In this document: in pieces, positions 28,324 through 36,598 of the stretch | Numbering within the stretch: the first letter of the stretch is position 1 | Layout: each line of letters starts with the position of its first letter | Assembly: GCA_965216365.1 (NCBI GenBank) | Contig: CBDCFT010000015.1 | Coordinates: 248,001 to 312,000, forward strand | Source: CBDCFT01 sp965216365 | GTDB taxonomy: Bacteria > Pseudomonadota > Gammaproteobacteria > Arenicellales > CBDCFT01 | Direction of reading: 5' to 3' | Length of the DNA: 64,000 nt | Notes under the pieces: model-generated | The model's input: only the letters and a program-made list of their open reading frames with translations | Told to the model about the DNA's origin: nothing | Database searches by the model: none | Translations under genes and position numbers: made by a program

Positions 28324-29370
28324 ATGCACCCGTCCTACAAAATTATTGAACAACCCAGCGTCTGGAAAGCAAGCGAACTGGATAAGTCTGCTGTCTCTAT
28401 CGCGCTTGAGGACAAACATATCAAGGCACTGGACGATGGTTTGCGTGATGTGCAATTGCGCAAACCTGATCTGTACAACATTACCCGGGCCGATTTTTCT
28501 CTTGACCGGATCAAACATGATATCGCCGACTGGATAAACGAGATCATGCAAGGACGTGGCATACTGCTGCTTTCCGGATTGCCGGTTGAACGATATAGCG
28601 TAGAAGAAATTGAGATTATTTATTGGGGTCTCGGTTGTCACTTCGGCACACCGATGTCGCAAAGCACATTGGGAGATCGCATGGGTCACGTGGTCGATAT
28701 CGGCGGCAAAGATCCGCGCGAACGCGCTTATCGCAACAGTACGGAACTGGCCTTGCACACCGATGCCTGCGACGTGGTCGCCATGTTGTGCATCCGCAAA
28801 GCTGTACGCGGTGGTTTGAGTGGTTTCACCAGTGGTTTGGCAGTGCATAATGAAATCCTGCGCACTCATCCTGAGCTTTTAAAGTGTTTGTACAAAGGCT
28901 ATCGTTATCATCGATTTGGCGAAGAACAACCGGGCGAGGAACCGGTCACGCCTTATCCGATTCCTGTGTTCTCGGAGCGTGACGGCTATGTCAGCATGAA
29001 CTATCTGCGCGCTTATATTGATCTCGCATACCAGGAACTGGACGAGAATTTAAACGAAAAAGAAGTCCAGGCGCTGGATGTATTCGACGAGATTTCAAAT
29101 CACAAAGACTTTCGTATGAACCTTATGATGGAACCGGGTGATATCGTATTCTTTAACAACCTCACTGTATTACACACGCGCACTGAATTTTTCGATGCCA
29201 AAGAAGAGCATCTACGGCGGCATTTGTTACGATTGTGGCTGGTTGCGCACCAGCGCCGTCCGGTGATCGATACCCTGCGAATATACGAAGGCGATGGCAT
29301 TGCCGAGCGCGAAAACGGCTCGACTTATTTCGAGCACGATTTAAACTATCGCGAGTTCGGCAACCGGTGA
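28324..29370 (+). CDS. TauD/TfdA-family Fe(II)/2-oxoglutarate-dependent dioxygenase
   Basis: 348 aa. The facial triad is visible as His145-x-Asp147 in LALHTDACD and His284 in TVLHTR. Arginines at about 301-306 (RRHLLRLWL) would bind the 2-oxoglutarate carboxylate. The region LLSGLPVERY and the long insert before the HxD motif resemble the TauD-like subgroup with unassigned substrates. The enzyme would hydroxylate or oxidatively cleave a small molecule in the cytoplasm. It is encoded directly after the unknown 740-aa protein and 72 bp before trpB2. Confidence 0.87.
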   Translation: MHPSYKIIEQPSVWKASELDKSAVSIALEDKHIKALDDGLRDVQLRKPDLYNITRADFSLDRIKHDIADWINEIMQGRGILLLSGLPVERYSVEEIEIIYWGLGCHFGTPMSQSTLGDRMGHVVDIGGKDPRERAYRNSTELALHTDACDVVAMLCIRKAVRGGLSGFTSGLAVHNEILRTHPELLKCLYKGYRYHRFGEEQPGEEPVTPYPIPVFSERDGYVSMNYLRAYIDLAYQELDENLNEKEVQALDVFDEISNHKDFRMNLMMEPGDIVFFNNLTVLHTRTEFFDAKEEHLRRHLLRLWLVAHQRRPVIDTLRIYEGDGIAERENGSTYFEHDLNYREFGNR

Positions 29371-29442
29371 GGCAATCTGTTTCAATTTCCCTCCACCGTG
29401 TATATTTAGTCACTATCACTAGAACAAATAGACAGAAACACC

Positions 29443-30807
29443 ATGACCGACACCGTTAAGTATTTGCTCAGCGAAAACGATATTCCAAAATCCTGGTACA
29501 ACATTGCGTCGGACTTGCCAACGCCTCTGCCGCCTGTATTGCACCCCGGTACACTGCAACCCATCGGCCCGGACGATCTCGCGCCACTGTTTCCCATGGC
29601 GCTAATCGAGCAGGAAGTTAGTGCCGAGCGTGACATAGAAATTCCCGAACCGGTACGCGACATCCTGCGTCAATGGCGACCGTCGCCGCTGTACCGGGCG
29701 CGACGCTTGGAGAAAGCGTTGGATACACCGGCACACATTTACTACAAATACGAAGGCGTGAGTCCGGCAGGTAGTCATAAGCCTAATACTGCGATTGCCC
29801 AGGCGTTTTATAACAAACAGGAAGGCGTCAAACGCCTCACAACCGAAACCGGTGCGGGACAATGGGGTTCTTCACTCGCTCTTGCCGGTGCTTTGTTCGA
29901 TCTTGAAGTCGAAGTCTTCATGGTGCGCGTTAGCTTTGATCAAAAGCCATATCGTCGCGCGTTTATGGAGAGCTTCGGCGCAACCTGTACCGCCAGCCCA
30001 AGCGATAAAACCGAATCCGGCCGAGCGATCTTGAAGGATTCACCGGACAGCACGGGCAGTCTCGGTATCGCGATTTCCGAAGCAGTTGAACTTGCCGCCC
30101 AGCGTGACGATACAAAATACGCCTTAGGCAGCGTACTCAACCATGTTTTGCTGCATCAAACCGTTATCGGACAGGAAGCTATAAAACAATTCGAATTAGC
30201 CGATGATTATCCTGACATCGTCATTGGCTGCACTGGCGGTGGCAGTAATTTCGCCGGTATTGCGTTGCCGTTTATCGGCGAAAAACTGCGTGAAGGTAAA
30301 TCGCTGGAAGTTATTGCGGTTGAACCTTCCAATTGTCCAACGCTTACTAAAGGAAAGTACGCTTATGATTTTGGTGACACCGCCCATTTAACGCCATTAG
30401 TTAAAATGCATACTCTGGGCAGCACATTCGTGCCACCCGGATTTCATGCCGGCGGTTTACGTTATCACGGCATGGCCCCTATCGTCAGTCATCTGGCGGA
30501 TTTAGATCTGATTAACCCGACATCGTATAAACAAACGGATTGTTTTGCCGCAGGACTTGAGTTTGCCAAAGCAGAAGGCATACTGCCGGCACCGGAAGCA
30601 AACCATGCAGTCAAAAGCACCATCGAGCAAGCACTGAAATGCAAGCAGGATGGCACGGAAAAAACGATTTTGTTTAACCTTTGTGGCCACGGCAATTTCG
30701 ATATGCAGGCTTACGCGGACTACGCTGCCGGTGAATTATACGATCAGGATTACGACGAATCCGAAGTCGCTATGGCACTTGCGGGCCTGCCGTCAGTCGC
30801 CGCCTGA
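29443..30807 (+). CDS. trpB2: TrpB2-type tryptophan synthase beta-like PLP enzyme
   Basis: 454 aa. The PLP lysine is Lys113 in AGSHKPN and the phosphate loop is CTGGGSNFAG. The N-terminal extension and the motif RPSPLYRARRLE are typical of the TrpB2 branch (TIGR01415). TrpB2 enzymes make tryptophan from serine and indole, usually without a TrpA partner, and may salvage indole. No trp genes are near. Its place behind a dioxygenase gene could mean a specialised role, but that is inference. Confidence 0.9.
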   Translation: MTDTVKYLLSENDIPKSWYNIASDLPTPLPPVLHPGTLQPIGPDDLAPLFPMALIEQEVSAERDIEIPEPVRDILRQWRPSPLYRARRLEKALDTPAHIYYKYEGVSPAGSHKPNTAIAQAFYNKQEGVKRLTTETGAGQWGSSLALAGALFDLEVEVFMVRVSFDQKPYRRAFMESFGATCTASPSDKTESGRAILKDSPDSTGSLGIAISEAVELAAQRDDTKYALGSVLNHVLLHQTVIGQEAIKQFELADDYPDIVIGCTGGGSNFAGIALPFIGEKLREGKSLEVIAVEPSNCPTLTKGKYAYDFGDTAHLTPLVKMHTLGSTFVPPGFHAGGLRYHGMAPIVSHLADLDLINPTSYKQTDCFAAGLEFAKAEGILPAPEANHAVKSTIEQALKCKQDGTEKTILFNLCGHGNFDMQAYADYAAGELYDQDYDESEVAMALAGLPSVAA

Positions 30808-30913
30808 GCGGATTCCGTTCGCGATGACAGGCTGTTGCTAAACTAACAGTCCACTCATTACGCTGACTCGTTTCACCTAATTTGCGCGCCGTGTACGGGC
30901 GCCCAGGGGTTCT

Positions 30914-31303
30914 CTGATCGATCGACAGGAAAACAATCCGCATAAAGGCGTCACCGGTATAAGACGAATCATCAATGCGTTCGGTTATTCGGTAAGCGGT
31001 TTACAAACCGCGTTTAAACACGAAAGCGCGTTTCGTCAGGAACTCATTCTGGCAGTTTTCTTATTACCGCTGAGTTTAGTCTTACCGGCAACCGCTGCCG
31101 GTAAAGCCTTGTTGTTTATTAGTACCGTATTGGTTTTGATAGTTGAGCTGCTAAACTCCGCCGTGGAAGCCGCGGTTGACCGAGTTTCGATGGATAAGCA
31201 CGAATATGCCAAACGCGCCAAAGACCTCGGCAGTGCTGCCGTGTTTTTATCGCTAGTCAATTGCGGTGTAGTATGGCTGGTTTTTATTATCGACTGGCTA
31301 TAA
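30914..31303 (+). CDS. dgkA: Diacylglycerol kinase DgkA, apparently with a non-ATG/GTG/TTG start
   Basis: The reading frame encodes about 125 aa with the DgkA pattern: RIINAFGYSVSGL, ESAFRQELIL, three membrane segments, the catalytic ELLNSAVEAAVDR and RAKDLGSAAV. DgkA phosphorylates diacylglycerol to phosphatidic acid in the inner membrane. The frame is open from the stop at 30878, but no ATG, GTG or TTG occurs before the third membrane region. The best candidates are CTG 30914 or ATC 30917 after the AGGGG at 30905-30909. A TTG at 31106 would cut off half the enzyme. The gene overlaps no other and ends 10 bp before the glycosyltransferase gene. Confidence 0.8.
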   Translation: MIDRQENNPHKGVTGIRRIINAFGYSVSGLQTAFKHESAFRQELILAVFLLPLSLVLPATAAGKALLFISTVLVLIVELLNSAVEAAVDRVSMDKHEYAKRAKDLGSAAVFLSLVNCGVVWLVFIIDWL

Positions 31304-31313
31304 ACGATAACGC

Positions 31314-32357
31314 GTGAAAATTCTTTTCGGTGTGCAAACCACCGGCAACGGTCATATCAGCCGTTCCACCGAAGTTGTGCATTACCTGAAACAAGTGGGC
31401 GCCGAAGTCGATGTGTTATTCAGCGGCGCCGAGCGCAGCCCGTTTTGGGATTACTCCGTTTTTGAACCGTTCAAGGTTTATAAAGGACTGACCTTCATCA
31501 CATCGAAAGGACGTATCAGCAACTGGAAAACTGCTCGTCAACTAGATCTTGTGCGTTTTTGGCGAGATCTAAAGCAACTGGATGTTGCACGATATGATGC
31601 TATTGTTTCCGACTTCGAACCGGTCACCGCCTGGGCGGCCAGACTGCGCAAGAAAACGTCCATCGGCATTTCCCATCAAAACGCTTTTTACTATCGTATC
31701 CCCAGACCCCGGGGCGGCTACGTTCCCCTATGGATAATGCGAACATTTGCTCCGACCACAATCAAGTTCGGGTTGCACTGGCATCACTTCAATCACCCAA
31801 TCTTACCGCCCATCGTTAACCCGGATTTAAGCAGCGCTGAGTCCATTGTCCAAGACAAGATTCTCGTGTATTTGCCTTTTGAGGACCCACATAGTGTTCG
31901 TGAGTTGTTGCGGCCATTCGATACACGACGATTTTTTATCTACGAAGGTGCCGATGTTGAATTAGTCGAGGGTCACCTGCATCGACTGCCTTTTTCCAGG
32001 GACGGGTTCATGCGTGATTTACAGGATTGCGCAGGGGTCATTTGCCAGGCGGGATTTGAATTGCCCAGCGAGGGGTTGCATATTGGTAAAAAGCTGCTGG
32101 TAAAACCGGTTCTCGGTCAGTTTGAACAAACGTCAAACGCCATCGCACTGGAAAAACTCGGTCTGGGTATGTCCATGACAACCCTGAGTTCATCCGCGGT
32201 TTCGCGCTGGCTGCGGGAGAGCGATGGTAAACCGGCGCACTACCCGAATGTCGCCAAAGTTCTCGCTGAATGGATGGTGCAGGGTGACCTGTCCGATCCG
32301 AAGTCCCTCGCAGCCACGCTGTGGAGTAAGGTTCAGTATCTGCTCGAACTACGATAA
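31314..32357 (+). CDS. MJ1255/VC2487-type glycosyltransferase
   Basis: 347 aa, GTG start at 31314. The N-terminus MKILFGVQTTGNGHISRST is the hallmark of this GT-B family (TIGR00661-like), with the GNGHxxR motif resembling MurG/UGT donor folds. The C-terminal part has GVICQAGFELPSEGLHIGKKLL and PVLGQFEQTSNA, typical of the nucleotide-sugar site. It likely glycosylates a lipid or polymer. It is 10 bp after dgkA, so lipid-linked glycan synthesis is a reasonable guess. Confidence 0.85.
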   Translation: MKILFGVQTTGNGHISRSTEVVHYLKQVGAEVDVLFSGAERSPFWDYSVFEPFKVYKGLTFITSKGRISNWKTARQLDLVRFWRDLKQLDVARYDAIVSDFEPVTAWAARLRKKTSIGISHQNAFYYRIPRPRGGYVPLWIMRTFAPTTIKFGLHWHHFNHPILPPIVNPDLSSAESIVQDKILVYLPFEDPHSVRELLRPFDTRRFFIYEGADVELVEGHLHRLPFSRDGFMRDLQDCAGVICQAGFELPSEGLHIGKKLLVKPVLGQFEQTSNAIALEKLGLGMSMTTLSSSAVSRWLRESDGKPAHYPNVAKVLAEWMVQGDLSDPKSLAATLWSKVQYLLELR

Positions 32358-32565
32358 TTCAGGCGCACACTTGCCCTCGTAATCAAGCACCGCATTTCTC
32401 CGTGCAATTGTCGGTGATCTGGGTTTCAATTTAACTTGACTCTCTTTAACTATCTTATTGGAAATGATATGAGCCGAAACCTGCGCTGTCTTGATCGGAA
32501 ACCACTACTAAAGTATGGAGACTGTGCTTGGGGTAAGCGAAGCCGCGTCTAAAGCTTTAATTGCG

Positions 32566-34287
32566 TTAACAAACGAAAACCTCAACAACATAGATGTATA
32601 GCTGATTCGAATCTTCTTGAAGCTGGAACGCCACTAATCCTTTAGCGGATTCTTGTGTAGATTTTAAATGCGCCTTGAATTTTTCCGCCATGGTGCTCAG
32701 GCGGGAGTACTTGCGGGCGAAAACGCGGTCTTTCTTGTCTCTGTTCCAATCCAGGTATTTCAATGCCAGCGAAGTTTGAGCCATACGCAATAATAATTTT
32801 CGCACCCACGGAATTCGAGTGAGATGGATTATTGACAGTTTTTTTAGCGCCGAAAAGCGTTTCGAACTCGCAGTATTGCCGATAGGCCGGTTGTATTCCG
32901 CGTAGGATTTATTATGCTTTTTCCGGATTGCTATATGCTCCGGTACGAAGGTTCGTTTGTAACGCGCCAGATTTTCAAAGTTCACCATGAACACTTCCAG
33001 CGGTATATCATCGGTCTTCAGGTACCTTGCCTCCTGGGCGGCGTTAAGCGCCCATTCTCCGGCTTCCGTGCGTATCAAAGCCGTACTGCGGTTGTCTTCG
33101 TACATGAGTTTACCGTTTGGGTCGCGCAACCATGGATCGCCTACGGATATGTCGGCATGCTCGGCACTGTAATCGATACACATATGACAACGCGGCGCGG
33201 TGTATAGCATTTTCATTAAATTAAATTCGTCGCGCATGTCTTGCAACTTAAGCACCGGTTTTTTCTCGCCTGATGCAAACTCGGCGGTGAGTCCGCCTGG
33301 CCAATCGCCATGACGAAAATGAAAATCCTTAATCGAAGATTTATTTAACTTTGCGACATCGGTCACCTCTTCATACATATCCGGGATAAATGCCGCATTA
33401 CAAAACAGTCCAATCACCAAAGTAACCCGGTCACGCAGTTTCTTGCTGACCCGTTGATACTTGCGCAACGAATGGATGTAACAAGGCAACCCGACAACGG
33501 CATAACGGCCTTCGACTTCCTCAATCTCTTTTAACGGACGCAGAAACGGCGTCACCATGTATTTCGATTTGGTGGCCTGTTTAATATCCTCGGACGTGCG
33601 GGCAATGTACGATTCCTGTGACCAGGCATCGTCGTTTCGCCCCGACCCCAATACCAAAGCGCCGTCGATATGGCCTTGCTCCAACAGAAACACCAGCAAC
33701 TGAGTAATCAGTCCGCCACTGGTGCCGTCCTCTCGAACATAGTCGTCGGTGGCGTAGGAAATGACCGCCCGATGGGCTACGCCGGTAATGGAATCGGGAT
33801 GGGGTGAGCGCCCGAACATTTCCTGATCGAAGCCTGAAAAATTGACAAACTCGCCGGGGCACACCTTAAGACATCGTGTACAACCCGTGGGGCACAGGCT
33901 TTCGTCCGTGATATAAGGAAAGCATTCCTTGTCAAAACGAATAATATCCGCCGGACAAGCCGGTTCACATGCGCCACAACGGACACACAGATCGCGTTCG
34001 ACGATCTTGTTGATGACGTGGGAATTTTCGTAAACACGAAAATCTTCGGCCTTTTTGCGTACCTCGTAGCGTTGATTCTGATCCAGGAGTTCCCACTTGT
34101 TATCTTTGCCGTTTTTGACCAGGCGAGCCTGGGGCGACAATTCAACCCCTGTCTTACTCAGTTCCACACTAAGTTCGGCTTTTAGTAACTCGGTGTCTTT
34201 CGTTTGGCTGACTTGCGAGGGATCGATGACACACAGAAGGGAGCTATAGGCCTCCTTCTGCTCGAAACTGGTTGTTACATCATTCAT
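32566..34287 (-). CDS. FrhB-like Fe-S flavoprotein (F420 hydrogenase/dehydrogenase beta family), copy 2
   Basis: 573 aa, longer than copy 1 at 22916. It has an N-terminal extension of about 90 aa with no motif I recognise. Two 4Fe-4S motifs follow: CVRCGACEPACPAD and CPTGCTRCLKVCPGE. The FrhB core follows with REDGTSGGLITQLL, AVVGLPCYIHSL, VIGLFCNAAF and YTAPRCHMCIDYS. It ends in a basic helical stretch (WNRDKKDRVFARKYSRL). It should carry electrons from a ferredoxin-like donor to a flavin. The partner substrate is unknown in organisms without F420. Confidence 0.87.
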   Translation of the reverse strand: MNDVTTSFEQKEAYSSLLCVIDPSQVSQTKDTELLKAELSVELSKTGVELSPQARLVKNGKDNKWELLDQNQRYEVRKKAEDFRVYENSHVINKIVERDLCVRCGACEPACPADIIRFDKECFPYITDESLCPTGCTRCLKVCPGEFVNFSGFDQEMFGRSPHPDSITGVAHRAVISYATDDYVREDGTSGGLITQLLVFLLEQGHIDGALVLGSGRNDDAWSQESYIARTSEDIKQATKSKYMVTPFLRPLKEIEEVEGRYAVVGLPCYIHSLRKYQRVSKKLRDRVTLVIGLFCNAAFIPDMYEEVTDVAKLNKSSIKDFHFRHGDWPGGLTAEFASGEKKPVLKLQDMRDEFNLMKMLYTAPRCHMCIDYSAEHADISVGDPWLRDPNGKLMYEDNRSTALIRTEAGEWALNAAQEARYLKTDDIPLEVFMVNFENLARYKRTFVPEHIAIRKKHNKSYAEYNRPIGNTASSKRFSALKKLSIIHLTRIPWVRKLLLRMAQTSLALKYLDWNRDKKDRVFARKYSRLSTMAEKFKAHLKSTQESAKGLVAFQLQEDSNQLYIYVVEVFVC

Positions 34288-34446
34288 TAACTAACTGGGT
34301 TTTGCGAAACGGGTGTTCAGGTGAAGCGGGCTTAGCAAGGAACTCACTTTCAATATGGGGGCTTTAGCACAGGGATAGGGCTATGATCGCATATTTGTCG
34401 TTCGGGACGATAGTCCCGGGGCAGGAAAACGGCCAACTCGCGGCCA

Positions 34447-34473
34447 CAAAAAAAGGGGCTGATAGCCCCTTTT
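34447..34473 (-). terminator. Intrinsic terminator downstream of the PEP-CTERM gene
   Basis: Perfect 10-bp stem aaaaggggct / agcccctttt around a 3-base loop. On the minus strand it is followed by a run of eight T, so it fits the PEP-CTERM gene whose stop lies at 34496. A shorter T-run on the plus strand would let it work weakly in that direction too. Confidence 0.88.
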
Positions 34474-34495
34474 TGCTTATCTGTTTTGAAAAAGT

Positions 34496-35155
34496 CTACG
34501 CCGGTAGAATCCCTGTTGTACGTTGGCGCAGTTTAAATCCAAACAGGCCCGCCAGAGCCGAACCGAATAACCAGATCGCACCAGGTATTGGAACCGGCGA
34601 TACATCGCTGGAAAAGGTGATCGAATCAATGGAACCCAAAACTCCGCCAAAAACACCCGCAGCAGATCCACCAAAATTGAACATCGTGTTTTCGAAGTCT
34701 GATAATGCGAATGAAAGGGGCAGACTGTCATCGCCAAAAACGGAAGCATCGGTGTCGGTTAGCATTATCAGCCCACTGAGGTTATCCAATCCGTTGGCAC
34801 TGAAAGTACCTGCGGTACCCGAAATGTAACCATCGACACCGGCAGTATCGTTAACTAGTTGCACCGCGGAGATGCTATCAGGTGACGTATAAGTCACACC
34901 TCCCAATGTAAAACTCATCGGTGTGCCAAGAAAATATAGCCCAACATTTCCGTCGCTATTAGTATCAACCGCCGTGTCAGTGTCGTAACTGTAAGACAGC
35001 ATCCAAGTGTCACCAACACCGGCGCCAAAAATATCATTACTATTTATTTGACTAATAGTGCCGGTTACATCGACGGTGACCATGGCGGCATTCGCAGCAC
35101 CTGTACCGAACAACGCAATAAACATCAATGCAACTAAACGCTTTTTTAGATCCAT
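34496..35155 (-). CDS. PEP-CTERM/VPLPA-CTERM-type sorted exported protein
   Basis: 219 aa from ATG 35155, preceded by GGGG at a proper distance. It has a signal peptide (KKRLVALMFIALFGTGAANA) and a Gly/Ser/Asp-rich mature part. The C-terminal sorting signal is PVPIPGAIWLFGSALAGLFG followed by basic FKLRQR. Such tails are recognised by an exosortase at the inner membrane and the protein ends on the surface or in the exopolysaccharide matrix. The exosortase is not in this window. The earlier in-frame start at 35197 would place extra residues before the signal. Confidence 0.88.
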   Translation of the reverse strand: MDLKKRLVALMFIALFGTGAANAAMVTVDVTGTISQINSNDIFGAGVGDTWMLSYSYDTDTAVDTNSDGNVGLYFLGTPMSFTLGGVTYTSPDSISAVQLVNDTAGVDGYISGTAGTFSANGLDNLSGLIMLTDTDASVFGDDSLPLSFALSDFENTMFNFGGSAAGVFGGVLGSIDSITFSSDVSPVPIPGAIWLFGSALAGLFGFKLRQRTTGILPA

Positions 35156-35515
35156 TTTATTTGCCCCCTGGCGAACGTGTGTAGTCGAAGTCTGCACCCA
35201 CCGAACGGAAATTGCAAATTATTTGGGGTGTAACGAAAATGTTACAAGTCATGCTATTGATCAAAAATAATCAACAAATCAACGCAATACAGTGTTCAGT
35301 TTTTTGACTTAGCGGTTATTCGATTTCATGGTGAGCACCTGGATGATGGCGACACTGGTGTTTGACGAGTGATATCGCCGGTATCGTGCCTACTCAGCAA
35401 CATCTATATGGTAAAACAAGGGCCATGTAGTGTTATATATTCGAGTGAGCCGAAACAATCTACCAGGTAGATGCAATCGCAATTGCAGTAACACGCACGA
35501 AGAGAATCTGAAGAA
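35156..35515. other. Intergenic region between divergent PEP-CTERM and arsC genes
   Basis: About 360 bp, visibly A/T-rich around 35220-35320. It must hold the promoters of both divergent genes, but I could not assign -35/-10 pairs with confidence. No gene, repeat or operator stands out. Confidence 0.4.
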
Positions 35516-35950
35516 GTGGCCGAATTACCAAGAATTTTATACCTGTGCACGGGAAACTCCTGTCGCAGTCAAATGGCGGAAGGATTCACCCGACATTTAA
35601 GAAGCGATCACTTAATTGCTTATTCCGCTGGTATCGAGTGTCATGGATTAAATCCGTACGCAGTCAAGGTCATGCATGAGGCCGGAATCGATATATCGAG
35701 TCATGCGAGCAAAACGGTTGATATTTTACCGGTGGATGAATTTGACTATGTGGTGACGGTGTGCGACAACGCGGAAGAAACCTGCCCGGTCTTTCCCGCT
35801 AGCATACGCGTCATTCATCGCAGTTTTGAAGATCCGCCCAAGTTGGTGGAGAACGCGAAGAACGAAGAAGAGCGATTACAGCATTATCGTCGTGTGCGGG
35901 ATGAGATAAAGGAGTTTGTGCTGACACTGCCGCACGCCCTGCATAATTAA
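35516..35950 (+). CDS. arsC: Thioredoxin-dependent arsenate reductase (low-molecular-weight phosphatase fold)
   Basis: 144 aa with a GTG start. The P-loop is CTGNSCRSQ with Cys11 and Arg17. Two more cysteines are at 83 and 90 (VTVCDNAEETCPVFP), the Cys pair that relays the disulfide in Staphylococcus/Bacillus-type ArsC, and a late SFEDPP supplies the catalytic Asp region. It reduces arsenate to arsenite in the cytosol with thioredoxin. No arsB, acr3 or arsR gene is adjacent. It starts a plus-strand series with DUF456, a flavin oxidoreductase and TVP38. Confidence 0.9.
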   Translation: MAELPRILYLCTGNSCRSQMAEGFTRHLRSDHLIAYSAGIECHGLNPYAVKVMHEAGIDISSHASKTVDILPVDEFDYVVTVCDNAEETCPVFPASIRVIHRSFEDPPKLVENAKNEEERLQHYRRVRDEIKEFVLTLPHALHN

Positions 35951-35975
35951 TATCGTTCCCGTTCAAATCCGATAA

Positions 35976-36461
35976 ATGGACATCAACTTGTTGTGGTGGC
36001 TTATCGTTGCCGCTCTCGTTATCGCCGGATTCTCCGGTATGTTGTTACCGGCCCTGCCTGGTGCGCCGTTGTTGTTCGCCGGGCTGTGGCTGGCGGCGTG
36101 GATTGAAGATTATGAGTTTGTCGGTGTGCCGACCCTCGTCCTGCTGGCAGTGTTAACTGCATTCACCTACATCGTTGATTTCATAGCCGGCGCGTTCGGC
36201 GCGAAACGTTTTGGCGCCAGTAAATGGTCTGTTATTGGTGCGACACTGGGCGCGATTATCGGAATATTCTTCGGCATACCGGGTGTACTGTTCGGGCCTT
36301 TCGTAGGTGCGGTGACGGGTGAATTGCTAGTACAACGTAATTTACTTGCCGTGAGCAAAGCCGGCGTCGGCGCCTCGCTGGGACTCATTATCGGCACCGC
36401 GGCGAAACTCGCGTTGGCTTTTTCCATGCTCGGTATATTTGCTGTCGCACGATTCATTTAG
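35976..36461 (+). CDS. DUF456 family membrane protein
   Basis: 161 aa with about four to five hydrophobic segments and the repeated glycine pattern of DUF456 (PF04306): GMLLPALPGAPLLFAG, FIAGAFGAKRFGAS, GIFFGIPGVLFGPFVG. Function is unknown. It is 25 bp after arsC. Confidence 0.85.
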   Translation: MDINLLWWLIVAALVIAGFSGMLLPALPGAPLLFAGLWLAAWIEDYEFVGVPTLVLLAVLTAFTYIVDFIAGAFGAKRFGASKWSVIGATLGAIIGIFFGIPGVLFGPFVGAVTGELLVQRNLLAVSKAGVGASLGLIIGTAAKLALAFSMLGIFAVARFI

Positions 36462-36598
36462 TGAAGCATTGAATACATCAAGTTTCACTGACTTAAGCGT
36501 GTCGACGCAGGTTATTGCGTTTACAATGAACCTTCGCGGCAAAATATTGACTACTAGCCTTATGGCAAATAAATACGCTAAGCAAACTGGAGCACCTT

